Program-made: the position numbers and the translations under genes
NCBI GenBank assembly: GCA_910586945.1
Contig: CAJULO010000004.1
Location: forward strand, 62,001-126,000
DNA length: 64,000 nt
From: an uncultured Christensenellaceae bacterium
GTDB taxonomy: Bacteria > Bacillota > Clostridia > Christensenellales > Borkfalkiaceae
Direction of reading: 5' to 3'
Notes under the pieces: model-generated
Told to the model about the DNA's origin: nothing
What the model saw: only the letters and a program-made list of their open reading frames with translations
Database searches by the model: none
Shown here: positions 63,917-64,000 of the stretch, piece by piece
How the letters are laid out: the number at the start of each line of letters is the position of its first letter
How positions within the stretch are numbered: the first letter of the stretch is position 1

Positions 63917-63958
63917 ACCAAAAAAATGGAACGCAATATTGCGTTCCATTTTTTTGGT
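63917..63958. terminator. Bidirectional terminator, perfect 42-nt palindrome
   Basis: Symmetric core GGAACGCAAT/ATTGCGTTCC with A7 and T7 flanks, 15 nt after the stop codon of the preceding gene. Confidence 0.9.
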
Positions 63959-64000
63959 TTTTGATAAAGTATATATATTATCTTTCTTCTATGTCAAACT

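Noticed and set aside
1..64000. CRISPR arrays, prophage, tRNA or rRNA genes
   Set aside because: No regular repeats with spacers, phage genes, cloverleaf sequences or rRNA motifs were found on reading both strands.

Overview
The window is a strongly AT-rich chromosomal segment of a Bacillota bacterium, most likely an anaerobic member of class Clostridia. The evidence is the SCIFF peptide gene scfA with its radical SAM partner scfB, the sporulation-type genes yabP, yabQ and a ytxC-like gene, a threonyl T-box leader, an infC leader attenuator, HemZ, and the clostridial order ruvC-ruvA-ruvB-queA-tgt-yajC-scfA-scfB. A secreted M60-type (mucin-targeting) metalloprotease points to an animal-associated, probably gut, lifestyle. 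I see no phage, transposase, CRISPR, rRNA or tRNA gene.

Layout. 1-5095: 5' part of an ftsK/spoIIIE gene, a membrane-anchored GIY-YIG protein and a MATE-like transporter, with AT-rich gaps holding two related 29-nt repeats. 5096-14441 (minus strand): murC, ppiB, scfB, scfA, a TIGR04086 membrane protein, yajC, tgt, queA, ruvB, ruvA, ruvC. 14587-15969: a lone plus-strand argH with its own promoter and terminator. 16193-28942 (minus): hemZ, an MBL hydrolase, relA/spoT, recJ, the M60 protease in its own transcription unit, secF, secD. 29123-34359: small membrane proteins around nrdB-nrdA (class I ribonucleotide reductase). 34500-38980: gyrA-gyrB. 39161-44164: a 50-residue cysteine-rich protein, then an M50-like protease, ppx/gppA, divIC, yabQ, yabP and typA. 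44710-51974: proA, yebC, a SPOUT rRNA methyltransferase, rplT, rpmI, infC, thrS and a ytxC-like gene. 52085-54846 (plus): a PLDc_N-like protein and leuS. 54878-56983: an aconitase-fold hydratase with a degraded active site. 57097-63206: the F-type ATP synthase operon with a very short delta subunit. 63423-63902: a small membrane protein.

How the genes work together. Most genes are housekeeping: cell wall (murC), translation (thrS, leuS, infC, L35, L20, typA), queuosine tRNA modification (queA, tgt), recombination and topology (ruvABC, recJ, gyrAB, ftsK), protein export (secDF, yajC), dNTP supply (nrdAB), stringent response (relA, ppx) and energy (ATP synthase). Promoters are strikingly uniform: TTGACA or TTGACT, a 17-18 nt spacer, and TATAAT or TATTAT, often with an extended -10 TG. 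Most operons end in long, AT-flanked perfect palindromes that abut or include the stop codon.

The least ordinary items are the aconitase-family protein that has lost its iron-sulfur and catalytic motifs, the ATP synthase delta subunit reduced to its C-terminal part, the AUU-started infC behind a candidate attenuator, the M60 protease inserted between secF and recJ, the leaderless murC, and the small cysteine-rich protein beside gyrB.
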